NCBI GenBank assembly: GCA_934456365.1 | Contig: CAKSHC010000004.1 | Coordinates: forward strand, 1-64,000 | Length of the DNA: 64,000 nt | Source of the DNA: an uncultured Eubacteriales bacterium | GTDB lineage: Bacteria > Bacillota > Clostridia > Oscillospirales > UMGS1783 | Reading direction: 5' to 3' | Part shown: positions 16,401 to 30,037 of the stretch, one piece after another | Layout: each line of letters starts with the position of its first letter | Numbering within the stretch: the stretch's first letter is position 1 | Notes under the pieces: generated by a model | Database searches by the model: none | Seen by the model: only the letters and a program-made list of their open reading frames with translations | Told to the model about the DNA's origin: nothing | Made by a program: the position numbers and the translations under genes

Positions 16401-16882
16401 TGCTGTTCCTCCAGATAGCGCTGCGCCTGCTCGCGGGTGAGGAGCCGGTCGCCGGTTTCGTAGATGGTTTTGCCGTCGAGGTGGTCGTATTCATGGCAGA
16501 TGGCGCGGGCGAGAAAGCCCTCGGCCTCGAGATCGTATTCCCGGCCGAAGCGGTCGCAGGCATGAAGAACGACGCGGGTGGGACGGGTGACCAGAGCCAT
16601 GATATCCGGGCAGCTCAGGCAGCCCTCCAGCCCCTGCTCGGCGCCCGAGCGCTCACGGATCTCGGGATTGACGGCCTCGATCAGACCCTGGCCGATGTCC
16701 ACCACAAACAGGCGGCGCAGCATGCCGACCTGCGGCCCGGCAAGGCCGACTCCGTCGGCCTTATACATGGTTTGCGCCATATCGGCCAGAAGGGTTTCCA
16801 GTTTTTTGTCGAAACGCTCCACGGGGCGGCAGACCTTGGTGAGGATCTCGTCGCCGCGCTGGGTGATGCTGCGGGTTGCCAT
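16397..16882 (-). CDS. def: Peptide deformylase
   Basis: This 161-residue enzyme has all three metal-site motifs: GVGLAGPQVG (about 45-54), EGCLSCPD and HEYDHLDG. It removes the N-formyl group from new proteins. AAAGGAG lies seven bases before the ATG, and the stop overlaps fmt. Confidence 0.95.
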   Translation of the reverse strand: MATRSITQRGDEILTKVCRPVERFDKKLETLLADMAQTMYKADGVGLAGPQVGMLRRLFVVDIGQGLIEAVNPEIRERSGAEQGLEGCLSCPDIMALVTRPTRVVLHACDRFGREYDLEAEGFLARAICHEYDHLDGKTIYETGDRLLTREQAQRYLEEQQ

Positions 16883-16894
16883 GGGAATTCTCCT

Positions 16895-19309
16895 TTACAA
16901 AACAGTGGTTGGATTGATGTCGAGATCGAGGCGTACGCGCCGGTAGAGGGGCGCGTGGGCAAAGCGGTCGGCCACCAGGCGCAGAACCTCCAGAAAGGTG
17001 CGGTTGGCGCGCACCTTGAGCAGGAGCTTCACCCGCCACCGGTCGCCCACCCGGGCCACCTTGCAGGGGGCCGGGCCGATGCCGATCATGGGCTGGCCGG
17101 CCTCGGCCATATAATGGCGCAGAACCTGCGAGAAGGCAATGGCGGCGTTTTGGGCGCGGTCGGGATTTTCGGAGGAAAAGACCAGCTGGCAAAGCTCCGA
17201 AAAGGGCGGATAGAGCAGCATTTTGCGGGCCGGGATCTCGTGGTGGTAGAAATCCTCGTAGTTTTGCGCCACGGCATAGGTAAGGGTTTCGTGGTCGGGG
17301 GAATAGGTCTGGATGAGGGCGCGCCCGGGCTTTGCCGCCCGCCCGGCCCGGCCGATGACCTGGGTGATGAGCGAGAAGGTGCGCTCGCTGGCGCGGTAGT
17401 CGTCGCTGTAGAGCGAGGAATCGGCCGCCAGCACCCCGACTAAGGTGACGTTGGGGAAATCCAGCCCTTTGGTGACCATCTGGGTGCCTAAGAGAATATC
17501 GTAGTCGCCCCGGGCGAAGGCCGAAAGAAGCTCCTCGTGGCGGAAGCGGCCGGCGGTGGTGTCGGCGTCCATGCGCAGGATGCGGGCCTGCGGGAAGAGG
17601 GCGGCCAGCTCCAGCTCGGCCTTTTGGGTGCCGGTGCCGAAATAGCGGATGTTTTTGCTTTTGCAGGAGGGGCATTCCTCCGGCACGGGCTGCGAGGCGC
17701 CGCAGTAGTGGCACATGAGCCGGTTGTTTTTGAGGTGGTAGGTCATGGCGATCGAGCAATGCGGGCAGAGGATGGGCTCGCCGCAGTCGCGGCAGGAGAG
17801 GAAGGTGTTGAACCCGCGGCGATTGAGGAAGAGGATGCTCTGTTCGCCGTTTTGCAGATTGAGCGCCAGCTCCCTTTGCAGGGGCATGGAATAGAGGGAG
17901 GAATTGCCCTCCTTCATTTCGGCGCGCAGGTCGATGATCCGGGTGGGGGGCGCGCCGCGGCCGTTGAACCGGCCGGACAGCTCATGCATGCGCACCTTTC
18001 CCTGATCCACCGCGTGGCGGGTTTCCAGGGAGGGGGTGGCGGAGGCCAGCAGCAGCGGGCAATGATGATAGGCCGCGCGCCAGCGGGCTACCGTGCGGGC
18101 ATGGTAGCGGGGGGACTGATCGGATTTATAGGTATGCTCCTGTTCCTCGTCGAGGATGATGAGCCCGATGGAATCCAGCGGGGCAAACACGGCCGATCGG
18201 GTCCCGACCGCGATGCGGGCTTTGCCCTCGCGCAGGCGCTTCCATTCGTCGAGGCGCTCGCCGGCCGAAAGATCGGAATGGATCACAGCCACCGTGTCGC
18301 CGAAGCGGGCCTTGAGCCGGGCGATCAGCTGCACCGAGAGCATGATCTCGGGCACCATCACGATCACCCCGCGCCCTTCCTGCAGAACCTGCTCGATCAG
18401 GGCATAGAACACATGGGTTTTGCCCGAGCCGGTCACGCCGTAGAGCAGATCCTGGCCGAAGGCATGGCGGGTTTCGTTGATCTCCCGGAACACCCGCTCC
18501 TGATCCTCCGAGAGCGGCCGGGGAACGGCCTCTTCGGGAAGCGAGGGCGGGATGCGCAGCGAGGGACGGGAGGAAAAGGCCGCCAGCTTATATTTTACCA
18601 GCGTTTGCAGAAGGGCCTGGGTGGCGCCGGTCATGTAGCAAAGCTCCTCGCGGTCGCACTCGCCTTCGCGCAGAAGATAGTCGAGAATCGGGCGGTGCTT
18701 TTCGGGGAAGCGGGTTTTGCGGAGGAAGTAGTCGGCGTCCTCGCGGTTGGTGGTGCAGCGCACGGTGGGAATGGTGCGGTCGCCCACGGCGCGCCGGTCG
18801 ATATGGGAAAGCTGAAGAAGCCCCTTGTTTACCATTTGCAACAGGCGGGGGCGGATCTCCTTTCCGAAGAGCTTCTGGAGCGCCTTTTCCCGCAGCGGGC
18901 CGCGGTCGCGCAGCGCGCCGAGGATCTCGCCCTCCAGCCCGTCGGCCTCGCCTTCGCCGGGGGAATAGACCCGGTCGATCTGCAGCGCAAGCCCGGCGGG
19001 CAGCATGGCGCGCAGGCAATCGAAGGGCGGGGTGAGGGTGGTGTCGGAAAGCTCGCGGCCGAGCAGGAGGAGCTCTTCGGGAAGGAGGAGCTCGTCGTCG
19101 GCCACCGAGGCGATGGGGCGCAGCTCGCCCTGAAAGGCGGTGGAATCGGACAGGGAAAGGAGGAAGCCGGGGCGATGGGTTTTGCGGAAGGGCACGGAAA
19201 CCCGCGCCCCGGGCAAAGCCCCGGACGAAAGCTCTTCGGGCACGGCATAATCAAAGATGCTTTCCTGATAAAAGGGAAGCCCGTCTACCGCCACCTTGGC
19301 CACCTTCAC
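16895..19309 (-). CDS. priA: Primosomal replication helicase PriA
   Basis: This 804-residue superfamily 2 helicase has an N-terminal DNA-binding region (DGLPFYQESIFDYAVPEE), Walker A GVTGSGKTHVF near 290, and DEEQEHTYKSDQSPRYH. A zinc-binding insertion follows with CRDCGEPILCPHC and CHYCGASQPVPEECPSC (about 470-520), then helicase motifs V-VI (GTQMVTKGLDFPNV, QVIGRAGR). It restarts stalled forks. The start is a GTG with a weak GGTGA site. In Bacillus coaBC lies between rpoZ and priA; it is missing here. Confidence 0.95.
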   Translation of the reverse strand: MKVAKVAVDGLPFYQESIFDYAVPEELSSGALPGARVSVPFRKTHRPGFLLSLSDSTAFQGELRPIASVADDELLLPEELLLLGRELSDTTLTPPFDCLRAMLPAGLALQIDRVYSPGEGEADGLEGEILGALRDRGPLREKALQKLFGKEIRPRLLQMVNKGLLQLSHIDRRAVGDRTIPTVRCTTNREDADYFLRKTRFPEKHRPILDYLLREGECDREELCYMTGATQALLQTLVKYKLAAFSSRPSLRIPPSLPEEAVPRPLSEDQERVFREINETRHAFGQDLLYGVTGSGKTHVFYALIEQVLQEGRGVIVMVPEIMLSVQLIARLKARFGDTVAVIHSDLSAGERLDEWKRLREGKARIAVGTRSAVFAPLDSIGLIILDEEQEHTYKSDQSPRYHARTVARWRAAYHHCPLLLASATPSLETRHAVDQGKVRMHELSGRFNGRGAPPTRIIDLRAEMKEGNSSLYSMPLQRELALNLQNGEQSILFLNRRGFNTFLSCRDCGEPILCPHCSIAMTYHLKNNRLMCHYCGASQPVPEECPSCKSKNIRYFGTGTQKAELELAALFPQARILRMDADTTAGRFRHEELLSAFARGDYDILLGTQMVTKGLDFPNVTLVGVLAADSSLYSDDYRASERTFSLITQVIGRAGRAAKPGRALIQTYSPDHETLTYAVAQNYEDFYHHEIPARKMLLYPPFSELCQLVFSSENPDRAQNAAIAFSQVLRHYMAEAGQPMIGIGPAPCKVARVGDRWRVKLLLKVRANRTFLEVLRLVADRFAHAPLYRRVRLDLDINPTTVL

Positions 19310-19378
19310 GGCCCGTCACCATCCTTTCGGCCCGGTTAAAGCAAAGGCCTTGAGCGCCGGGCGCGTCAAGGCCGGGGG

Positions 19379-19597
19379 TTATTGCTCGTCTTCCTCTTCC
19401 GGTTCGCGGATGGAGTAATCGCCGTCGGCGAATTCTTCGGCGGCGACCACCACGCTCTTGCGGTCGGTCTGGATGCCGAGCTCTTCGTTGCGCTCGGAGA
19501 TCTCGCGGGCGCGCTTGGAAATGCCGGCGATGAGCGAGTAGCGGCTCAGCCCGCTCTTTTTGACGAGCTGTTCGGTGGAAAGCTTTTTCATGTCCAT
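19379..19597 (-). CDS. rpoZ: RNA polymerase omega subunit
   Basis: This 72-residue protein contains SRYSLIAGISKRAREISERNEE, the conserved omega signature, and an acidic C-terminus. It stabilises the beta-prime subunit. It lies between gmk and priA, which is its usual position. GAGGT precedes the ATG. Confidence 0.92.
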   Translation of the reverse strand: MDMKKLSTEQLVKKSGLSRYSLIAGISKRAREISERNEELGIQTDRKSVVVAAEEFADGDYSIREPEEEDEQ

Positions 19598-19609
19598 ACT
19601 GATACCTCT

Positions 19610-20182
19610 TTATCGAAAGTCTTTACTGGCTTTTTCTTTTTTCAGGATCTCGGCGATGAGGCGAACCGTGTCGGGCAGGTGGTCGTTGACCACGCGGTAG
19701 CGGTATTCTCCTGCGGCCTCGAGCTCTTCGAGCGCCCGCTCGCTGCGCTGGCGGATGACCTCTTCGGTTTCGGTGCCCCGGCCGCGCAGCCGCTCGAGCA
19801 GGGTGGCGGTGGAGGGGGGCAGAAGGAAGATGGAAACGGCGTCGGGCACGCGCTGCATGACATGGCGCGCTCCCTGGATCTCGATCTCCAGGATCACGCC
19901 GCAGCCCTTTTCCAGCTTTTCGCGCACCGGCCCGGCGGGGGTGCCGTAGCTGTGGTTGACGTAGTGGGCGTATTCGAGCATTTCGCCGCGCTCGATCTTC
20001 TGATCGAAGGCTTCCTGCGAGAGGAAGTAGTATTCCCGCCCGTCCACCTCGCCGGGACGGGGGGAGCGGGTGGTGGCCGAAACCGAGAGGGAGAGGGAGG
20101 GATAGCGGGCTAAAAGCTCGCGCACCACCGTGCCCTTGCCCACGCCGCTGGGGCCGGAAAGAATGATGATTTTTCCCGTCAT
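19610..20182 (-). CDS. gmk: Guanylate kinase
   Basis: This 190-residue enzyme has P-loop GPSGVGKGTV (about 9-18), the GMP-binding TTRSPRPGEVDGREYYF stretch and EIEIQGARHVM. It converts GMP to GDP. It overlaps remA by four bases and lies just before rpoZ. Confidence 0.96.
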   Translation of the reverse strand: MTGKIIILSGPSGVGKGTVVRELLARYPSLSLSVSATTRSPRPGEVDGREYYFLSQEAFDQKIERGEMLEYAHYVNHSYGTPAGPVREKLEKGCGVILEIEIQGARHVMQRVPDAVSIFLLPPSTATLLERLRGRGTETEEVIRQRSERALEELEAAGEYRYRVVNDHLPDTVRLIAEILKKEKASKDFR

Positions 20183-20445
20183 TGCGCGTCGCCCTCCGGG
20201 TCATCGACGGCGCGGCTGCCGATGGTTTCCGGCTGGATGGCCGAGAGGATGACATGGCCGCTGTCGGTGATCAGAACGGCGCGGGTACGGCGGCCGTAGG
20301 TGGCGTCGATGAGGATGCCGCGGTCGCGCGCTTCCGAGATGACCCGCTTAATGGGCGCCGATTCCGGCGACACGACGGCGACCAGCCGGGCGGCGGCCAC
20401 GAGGTTGCCGAAGCCGATGTTGATGAGCTTGCTCGATGGTTTCAT
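20179..20445 (-). CDS. remA: RemA/DUF370 regulatory protein
   Basis: This 88-residue protein contains LINIGFGNLVAAARLVAVVSPES and VISEARDRGILIDATYGRRTRAV, the diagnostic sequence of the RemA (DUF370) family. RemA is a DNA-binding regulator of biofilm matrix and osmoprotection genes in Bacillus. It is located between yicC and gmk as in most Firmicutes. Confidence 0.92.
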   Translation of the reverse strand: MKPSSKLINIGFGNLVAAARLVAVVSPESAPIKRVISEARDRGILIDATYGRRTRAVLITDSGHVILSAIQPETIGSRAVDDPEGDAQ

Positions 20446-20454
20446 AAAAGGCCC

Positions 20455-21333
20455 TCACTCGATGTTCTGAATCTGCTCGCGGATGTTTTCCAGCTCGCTT
20501 TTGACCTCGACCACGATTTTCGTCATGGCCACATCGCAGCACTTGCTGCCGATGGTGTTGGTTTCGCGGTTCATTTCCTGCATGTAGAAATCGAGCTTTT
20601 TGCCGATCGGGCCCTGCCCCTGCAAGAGGGAGCGGAAGTGGTCGATATGGGTGCGCAGGCGGGTGGTTTCCTCGGCCACCGTAACCTTATCGGCGTAGAT
20701 CGCTGCTTCGGTGAGGATGCGGGTTTCGTCCACCGTGGCGCTGCCAATGGCCTCGCGGACGCGCGCCAGCAGCTTTTCGGAATATTCCCGCACCGTTTCG
20801 GGAGAGCGGGCGTCGATCTCGTCCACATAGGCGCCGATCCCGTCGAGCCGGTGCAGCAGGTCGGCCACGAGGCGTTCGCCCTCGCGCGCCCGGGCAGCCA
20901 GGAAGGCTTCGAGCGCTTCATCGAGCGCGGCCATCACCTCGCGGCCGATGGCTTCGAAATCCTCCTGAGGCTTTTCGAAGGTGAAGAGGTCGCGGTTGGC
21001 GGCCAGGTCGGAGAGCTTGAGATTGTTTTTCAACCCGTAGGTGCGGCCGAGCTTTTTCAGGGCATCAAGATAATCGCGCACCAGCGCTTCGTTGGCGCGC
21101 AACACGCCCGCTTCGCCGCCGGGATTTTCCATCTGGAGGGAGATTTCGCACTTGCCGCGCTTGATCTTTTCGGCGGCGCGGGCGCGCATGGGATCCTCCA
21201 GGAAGGCCAGCGCGCGCGGGGTGCGCACCGAGCACTCGAAGAAGCGGTGGTTGACCGCCTTGATTTCCACGGTGATCCGCCGTCCGTCGGCTTCGCGCAC
21301 GGAACGGCCGTAGCCGGTCATACTGCTGAGCAT
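20455..21333 (-). CDS. YicC-family endoribonuclease
   Basis: This 292-residue protein begins LSSMTGYGRSVREADGRRITVEIKAVN and ends with GKKLDFYMQEMNRETNTIGSK...VVEVKSELENIREQIQN. Both are family signatures of YicC/YloC (DUF1732 at the C-terminus). Recent work on E. coli YicC shows ribonuclease activity. It is the first gene of the cluster and has its own consensus promoter overlapping the end of uvrA. Confidence 0.92.
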   Translation of the reverse strand: MLSSMTGYGRSVREADGRRITVEIKAVNHRFFECSVRTPRALAFLEDPMRARAAEKIKRGKCEISLQMENPGGEAGVLRANEALVRDYLDALKKLGRTYGLKNNLKLSDLAANRDLFTFEKPQEDFEAIGREVMAALDEALEAFLAARAREGERLVADLLHRLDGIGAYVDEIDARSPETVREYSEKLLARVREAIGSATVDETRILTEAAIYADKVTVAEETTRLRTHIDHFRSLLQGQGPIGKKLDFYMQEMNRETNTIGSKCCDVAMTKIVVEVKSELENIREQIQNIE

Positions 21334-21365
21334 ACAAAGGCCTCGTTTCTTTGGGACTTCCTTTT

Positions 21366-21390
21366 ATTATAACGGGTTTTTGCGCATCTG

Positions 21391-21394
<4 letters not shown>
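21366..21394 (-). promoter_or_regulatory. Promoter of the yicC-rsgA cluster
   Basis: Minus-strand TTGACA (21394-21389), a 17-base spacer and TATAAT (21371-21366), a perfect consensus. The -35 overlaps the uvrA stop codon. Confidence 0.92.
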
Positions 21395-26204
<4,810 letters not shown>

Positions 26205-26228
26205 TGCCCGGCCTCCTTCCATCTTTTC

Positions 26229-26257
26229 AGTATACCACGAAAGGCGCTCTTTTACAA
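26229..26257 (-). promoter_or_regulatory. Promoter of uvrBA
   Basis: Minus-strand TTGTAA (26257-26252), a 17-base spacer with TGG next to the -10, and TATACT (26234-26229). Confidence 0.8.
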
Positions 26258-26288
26258 GAAAAGCCGGTCTTTCCGACCGGCTTTTCGC
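26258..26288 (-). terminator. Terminator after the ABC exporter genes
   Basis: The stem AAGCCGGTC/GACCGGCTT (26261-26283) is followed on the minus strand by TTTTC. It ends the operon that precedes uvrB. Confidence 0.75.
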
Positions 26289-26306
26289 CAAAGATTTTTC
26301 GATTGT

Positions 26307-27905
26307 TCAGAGCCGGGCGAAGATCATGGCGCCCTGCTTTCTCAGCCAGGCAAAGCACCGGGCTGCCGCTGCCGAAAGAAGCAGGAAGATCAAAGCCAGC
26401 GGCACAAGCGGCGGGAGGAAGGAGGCCAGGAGCAGATAAAGCCCGATCAGCGCGAGGTCAATGCCCCAGCCGCCCAGCAGCGAAAGCATCACCGCGCCGC
26501 CCTGCTTGATGGGAGTGATCTCGTTGGTCCAGCTCAGGTTGGGCATTTTGAGCCCGGCCACCAGCCCGAAGCAGGCCGAAAAGACCACCGAGGCCGCCGG
26601 CAGAAGCAGGATCAGGAGCTTGGAGGCGGCTCCGCCCGGCGCGATCACGGCCATGCAGACGGCCATGAAAAGAGCGGGGGGCAGGGTGAGGATCAGGTGC
26701 AAGGCGAGCTTGGCGTTCAAAACCGCCTGCGCCTTCACCGGCAGCGACTGCACGATCCAGATCGATCGCCCCTCGAGAGAAACCGAGGGAGCCGTCAGGT
26801 CGTTGGCCGAAGAGAGGAAGCATCCGGCCAGCGCCAGCAGACCGGCGGCAAAGTCGGGCGACTGCGGGAAGAGCTCGAGCAGCACCTCGCGCAGCATCGG
26901 CCCTTTCCAGAGCAGCGCAGCGCCGCCGACGAGCATCAGAATCGAGCCCATCGAGCAGTTGAGCAGGTAGCCCGCGCTGTTTTTATAATGGGTCAGCTCC
27001 CGGTTTAAGAGCGCGCCGAAGGGGGTGCGCGTCCGATGACCGCGCTCCCGATCGGTTTTGAGCCGGGCCGTCCCCTGCGAGGAGGCCATGCCGAGGAAGC
27101 TGCGCGCCAAAAGGAGCCAGGTCAGAAACGCGAGCAGCGCCGCGCCGCCGGCAAAGCAGAGAATGGCCAGAGGCTCGCCCCGCCCGAGCTGCCCGAACAG
27201 CACCAGCGGATAGGCCTTTGCGGCGATCTGAGAGCCGTAGTAGGCAAGGTTTTCGATCAGCTCCGAGAGGATCGACTGCATCCGGAAGCAGAAGAGGTAG
27301 TAGATCCCGAAAAAGATCAGCGAAACGACCACGGTGATGGTCGTTTTGTTTTTGAGCTTACTGCTGATTTTGGCCACCACCCATCCCAAAAGGCAGGAGA
27401 GGATCCACACGACCACCGAAAGGACCAGCAGATACAGAAGCCCCCCTAACAGGGAAAGCGGGGTGACCGGGAAGAAAAAGAGCCCGGCGATCACGCAGGG
27501 CACCGCCGCGGTGCCGGCATAGAGAAGCCCCATCAGATACACGCCCAAAAGCCGCGCCGCCACGATCGTTCCGGGCGGGATGGGCAGGGAGAGGAGGAAA
27601 TCGTTGTCGCGGGCGAGGTAGAGGCTGGAATAGGTGTTGAACACGCTGCCGAACACCCCGAGCAGCACGGCAAGCCCCCCGCACAGGCTATAGGGCAGCC
27701 AGGGCATTCCCGATTCCCGGGCGGCGCCGCAGAGCGCGGCGGCCAGCATGGCAAATACCCCGCCGAGCACCCCCACAATTAAAACGGCAAAGAGGATCGC
27801 ATAACCGATCGTCGCGCCCCGGGAGCGGGCCTTGCCGGTTTTGGGGTTGGTGGTCCAGGAACGGAAGATCTCGGCCAGCTGCTTTTGAAGAAGGATCTTC
27901 AGCAT
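26307..27905 (-). CDS. ABC-2 type transporter permease
   Basis: This 532-residue membrane protein starts MLKILLQKQLAEIFRSW and has about twelve hydrophobic segments in two clusters, with a large loop carrying SLEGRSIWIVQSLPVKAQ. That layout is typical of large ABC export permeases of the ABC_tran_2/YhaP-like group. The ATG at 27905 has GGAGGG upstream; the longer frame is a shadow of the ATPase gene. It pairs with the ATPase immediately upstream. The substrate is unknown. Confidence 0.85.
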   Translation of the reverse strand: MLKILLQKQLAEIFRSWTTNPKTGKARSRGATIGYAILFAVLIVGVLGGVFAMLAAALCGAARESGMPWLPYSLCGGLAVLLGVFGSVFNTYSSLYLARDNDFLLSLPIPPGTIVAARLLGVYLMGLLYAGTAAVPCVIAGLFFFPVTPLSLLGGLLYLLVLSVVVWILSCLLGWVVAKISSKLKNKTTITVVVSLIFFGIYYLFCFRMQSILSELIENLAYYGSQIAAKAYPLVLFGQLGRGEPLAILCFAGGAALLAFLTWLLLARSFLGMASSQGTARLKTDRERGHRTRTPFGALLNRELTHYKNSAGYLLNCSMGSILMLVGGAALLWKGPMLREVLLELFPQSPDFAAGLLALAGCFLSSANDLTAPSVSLEGRSIWIVQSLPVKAQAVLNAKLALHLILTLPPALFMAVCMAVIAPGGAASKLLILLLPAASVVFSACFGLVAGLKMPNLSWTNEITPIKQGGAVMLSLLGGWGIDLALIGLYLLLASFLPPLVPLALIFLLLSAAAARCFAWLRKQGAMIFARL

Positions 27906-27910
27906 ACCGC

Positions 27911-28615
27911 TCAGCCCTCCAGTTCCAGAAAAACGCTTTCCAGCGAGCTGTCGCCCCGCACCTCTTCCATGGTGCCGGAGCGGATCAGGCGGCCCTGCTT
28001 GATGATGGCCACCCGGTCGCAGAGCTTTTCGGCCACCTCTAAAACGTGGGTCGAGAAAAAGATGGCGCCGCCCCTGTCGCACAGCTCGCGCATCATGCCC
28101 TTGAGCTGATGCGCCGCCTTGGGATCGAGGCCGACGAAGGGCTCGTCCATCAGGATCAGCTTCGGCTCGTGGATCCAGGCCGAAACAATGGCCAGCTTCT
28201 GCTTCATGCCGTGGGAATAGGAAGAGATCGACTGGCCGAGATCCTTTTCCAGCCCGAAGAGGGAGGCGTATTTTTCCATGCGCGCATCGCGCTGCGCCTG
28301 CGGCACGCCGAAGATATCGGCCACAAAGTGGAGGTAGCGGGTGCCGGTCATGTAGTCGTAGAGGTCGGGGTTGTCGGGCAGGTAGGCCAAAACCCGCTTG
28401 CAGGCCAGCGGATCCTGTTTCACCGAATGCCCGTCGACGAAGATCTCGCCCTTATCAAAAGCCAGGATCCCGGCGGCGGCGCGCAGGGTGGTGGTTTTGC
28501 CGGCGCCGTTGTGGCCGATGAAGCCGCAGATCTCGCCGGGCGCGATGTGGAGCGAGAGATCGTCCACGGCGCGCTTGCCGTCGTATTCTTTGGTCAGATG
28601 TTCGATTTTCAGCAT
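27911..28615 (-). CDS. ABC transporter ATPase (ABC-2 exporter)
   Basis: This 234-residue ATPase has Walker A GHNGAGKTTTLRAAAG (35-50), the signature YSHGMKQKLAI and Walker B LILMDEPFVGLD, all typical of NatA/CcmA-type exporters. It lies five bases before the permease gene and 12 bases after pyk. The pair may export a drug, lipid or ion; nothing in the sequence says which. Confidence 0.9.
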   Translation of the reverse strand: MLKIEHLTKEYDGKRAVDDLSLHIAPGEICGFIGHNGAGKTTTLRAAAGILAFDKGEIFVDGHSVKQDPLACKRVLAYLPDNPDLYDYMTGTRYLHFVADIFGVPQAQRDARMEKYASLFGLEKDLGQSISSYSHGMKQKLAIVSAWIHEPKLILMDEPFVGLDPKAAHQLKGMMRELCDRGGAIFFSTHVLEVAEKLCDRVAIIKQGRLIRSGTMEEVRGDSSLESVFLELEG

Positions 28616-28627
28616 AGGTTTATCCTT

Positions 28628-30037
28628 TCAGATGGTTTCGACATGCACCATATCTGACGAGGTCAGCCCCCGCACCGAAGCGACGAGCACGATCCGGTCG
28701 CCCTTGTGGGTCAGGCCGGAGGCGAGCGCCTTTTCAACAGCCAGATCGAAGAAATCGGCCGGAGAGGAAACCTCGCGGCAGGCGATGGGATAAACGCCCC
28801 AGATCAGGTTCATCCGGCGCTGCACCCGGGGATCCATGCAGGGGGCGATGACCGGGCAGCCGGGCCGGAAGGCCGCCACGGTGCGCGCCGTGGCTCCCGT
28901 GCGGGTCACGGCCACGATCGCCGCCGCCTCTAAATTGAGCGCGGCCAGAACGGCGCTGTTGGCGATGGCGTTGGGCACATCCTCGCCCAGCTCCAGATCG
29001 TTCTGAAGATAGAGCTTTTTATAGTCGATGCTCTTTTCGGTGGTTTCGGCGATCTCGGCCATGGTGCGCAGGCTTTCCACCGGGTAGTCGCCCGCGGCCA
29101 CCTCGCCCGAGAGCATGATGGCGGTGGTGCCGTCGTAGATGGCGTTGGCGATGTCGCTCACCTCGGCGCGGGTCGGGCGCGGGGTGTGGACCATGCTTTC
29201 GAGCATCTGGGTCGCCGTGACCACGATCTTGCCCGCGCGGTAGCAGCGGTCGATCAGGTCCTTCTGAATGGCGGGCAGCTCGGGGAAGGGGATCTCCACT
29301 CCCATATCCCCGCGGGCCACCATGATCCCGTCGGCCAGCGCGAGGATCTCGTCGGCGTTCTGCACGCCGCTGCGGTTTTCGATCTTGGCGATGATGGGGA
29401 TGCCCTTGCCGCCGTTTTCGTCCAAAAAGGCGCGCAGAAGGCGCACATCCTCGCCCCGGCGCACAAAGGAGGCGGCCACGAAGTCGACCTCCTGCTCGAT
29501 GCCGAAGAGGAGGTCGGAGCGGTCGGCGTCGCTCAGGTAGGGCTGGGGAATCTCCACGTTGGGGATGTTGAGGCTTTTGCGGCTTTTGAGGGTCCAGTCG
29601 TTTTCCACCCGGCAGAGAAGGTCGCCTCCGCGGATCTCTTCCACCGTGAAGCCGAGGCGGCCGTCGTCGACCAGCACCCGGTCGCCGGGGCGCAGCGCCT
29701 CGGCCAGGTGCGGGTAGGAAATGCCGGCGCCGGCCTCATCGCCCTCTCGCCCGTCGGCGTAGAAGGTGAAGGCCTGGCCGGCATGCAGCGCGCGGCTGCC
29801 CTCGGGCAGGACCGAAAGGCGGATCTCCGGGCCTTTGGTGTCGAGGAGGATGGGGGTGTAGAGCCCCATTTTTTTGCGCAGCTCCTTCACCCGGTCCATC
29901 CGGGCCTTCTGGTCGGCGTGGGTGCCGTGGGAGAAGTTGAAGCGGGCGCAGTCCATGCCGCTGCGCATCAGCTCCTCGAGAACGCCCTCGCGGTCGGTGG
30001 CCGGACCGAGGGTGCAGATGATTTTGGTTTTTCTCAT
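28628..30037 (-). CDS. pyk: Pyruvate kinase
   Basis: This 469-residue enzyme starts MRKTKIICTLGPATD and has LLDTKGPEIRL, AKIENRSGVQNADEIL (about 220), MVARGDMGVEIPF and ATQMLESMVHTPRPTRAEVSD. These cover the substrate and metal sites. It makes pyruvate and ATP from phosphoenolpyruvate. It lacks the extra C-terminal PEP-utiliser domain of Bacillus pyruvate kinase. The ATG overlaps nth by four bases. Confidence 0.96.
   Translation of the reverse strand: MRKTKIICTLGPATDREGVLEELMRSGMDCARFNFSHGTHADQKARMDRVKELRKKMGLYTPILLDTKGPEIRLSVLPEGSRALHAGQAFTFYADGREGDEAGAGISYPHLAEALRPGDRVLVDDGRLGFTVEEIRGGDLLCRVENDWTLKSRKSLNIPNVEIPQPYLSDADRSDLLFGIEQEVDFVAASFVRRGEDVRLLRAFLDENGGKGIPIIAKIENRSGVQNADEILALADGIMVARGDMGVEIPFPELPAIQKDLIDRCYRAGKIVVTATQMLESMVHTPRPTRAEVSDIANAIYDGTTAIMLSGEVAAGDYPVESLRTMAEIAETTEKSIDYKKLYLQNDLELGEDVPNAIANSAVLAALNLEAAAIVAVTRTGATARTVAAFRPGCPVIAPCMDPRVQRRMNLIWGVYPIACREVSSPADFFDLAVEKALASGLTHKGDRIVLVASVRGLTSSDMVHVETI

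Noticed and set aside
17537..19339. 600-codon open frame opposite priA
   Set aside because: Antisense to a complete PriA with all its motifs; biased composition, no domain.
26205..26306. SOS (DinR/LexA) box for uvrBA
   Set aside because: No GAACnnnnGTTC-type palindrome was found near the uvrBA promoter.
28628..30037. Missing C-terminal domain of pyruvate kinase as a truncation
   Set aside because: Many bacterial pyruvate kinases are about 470 residues long; the PEP-utiliser domain is an optional extra.
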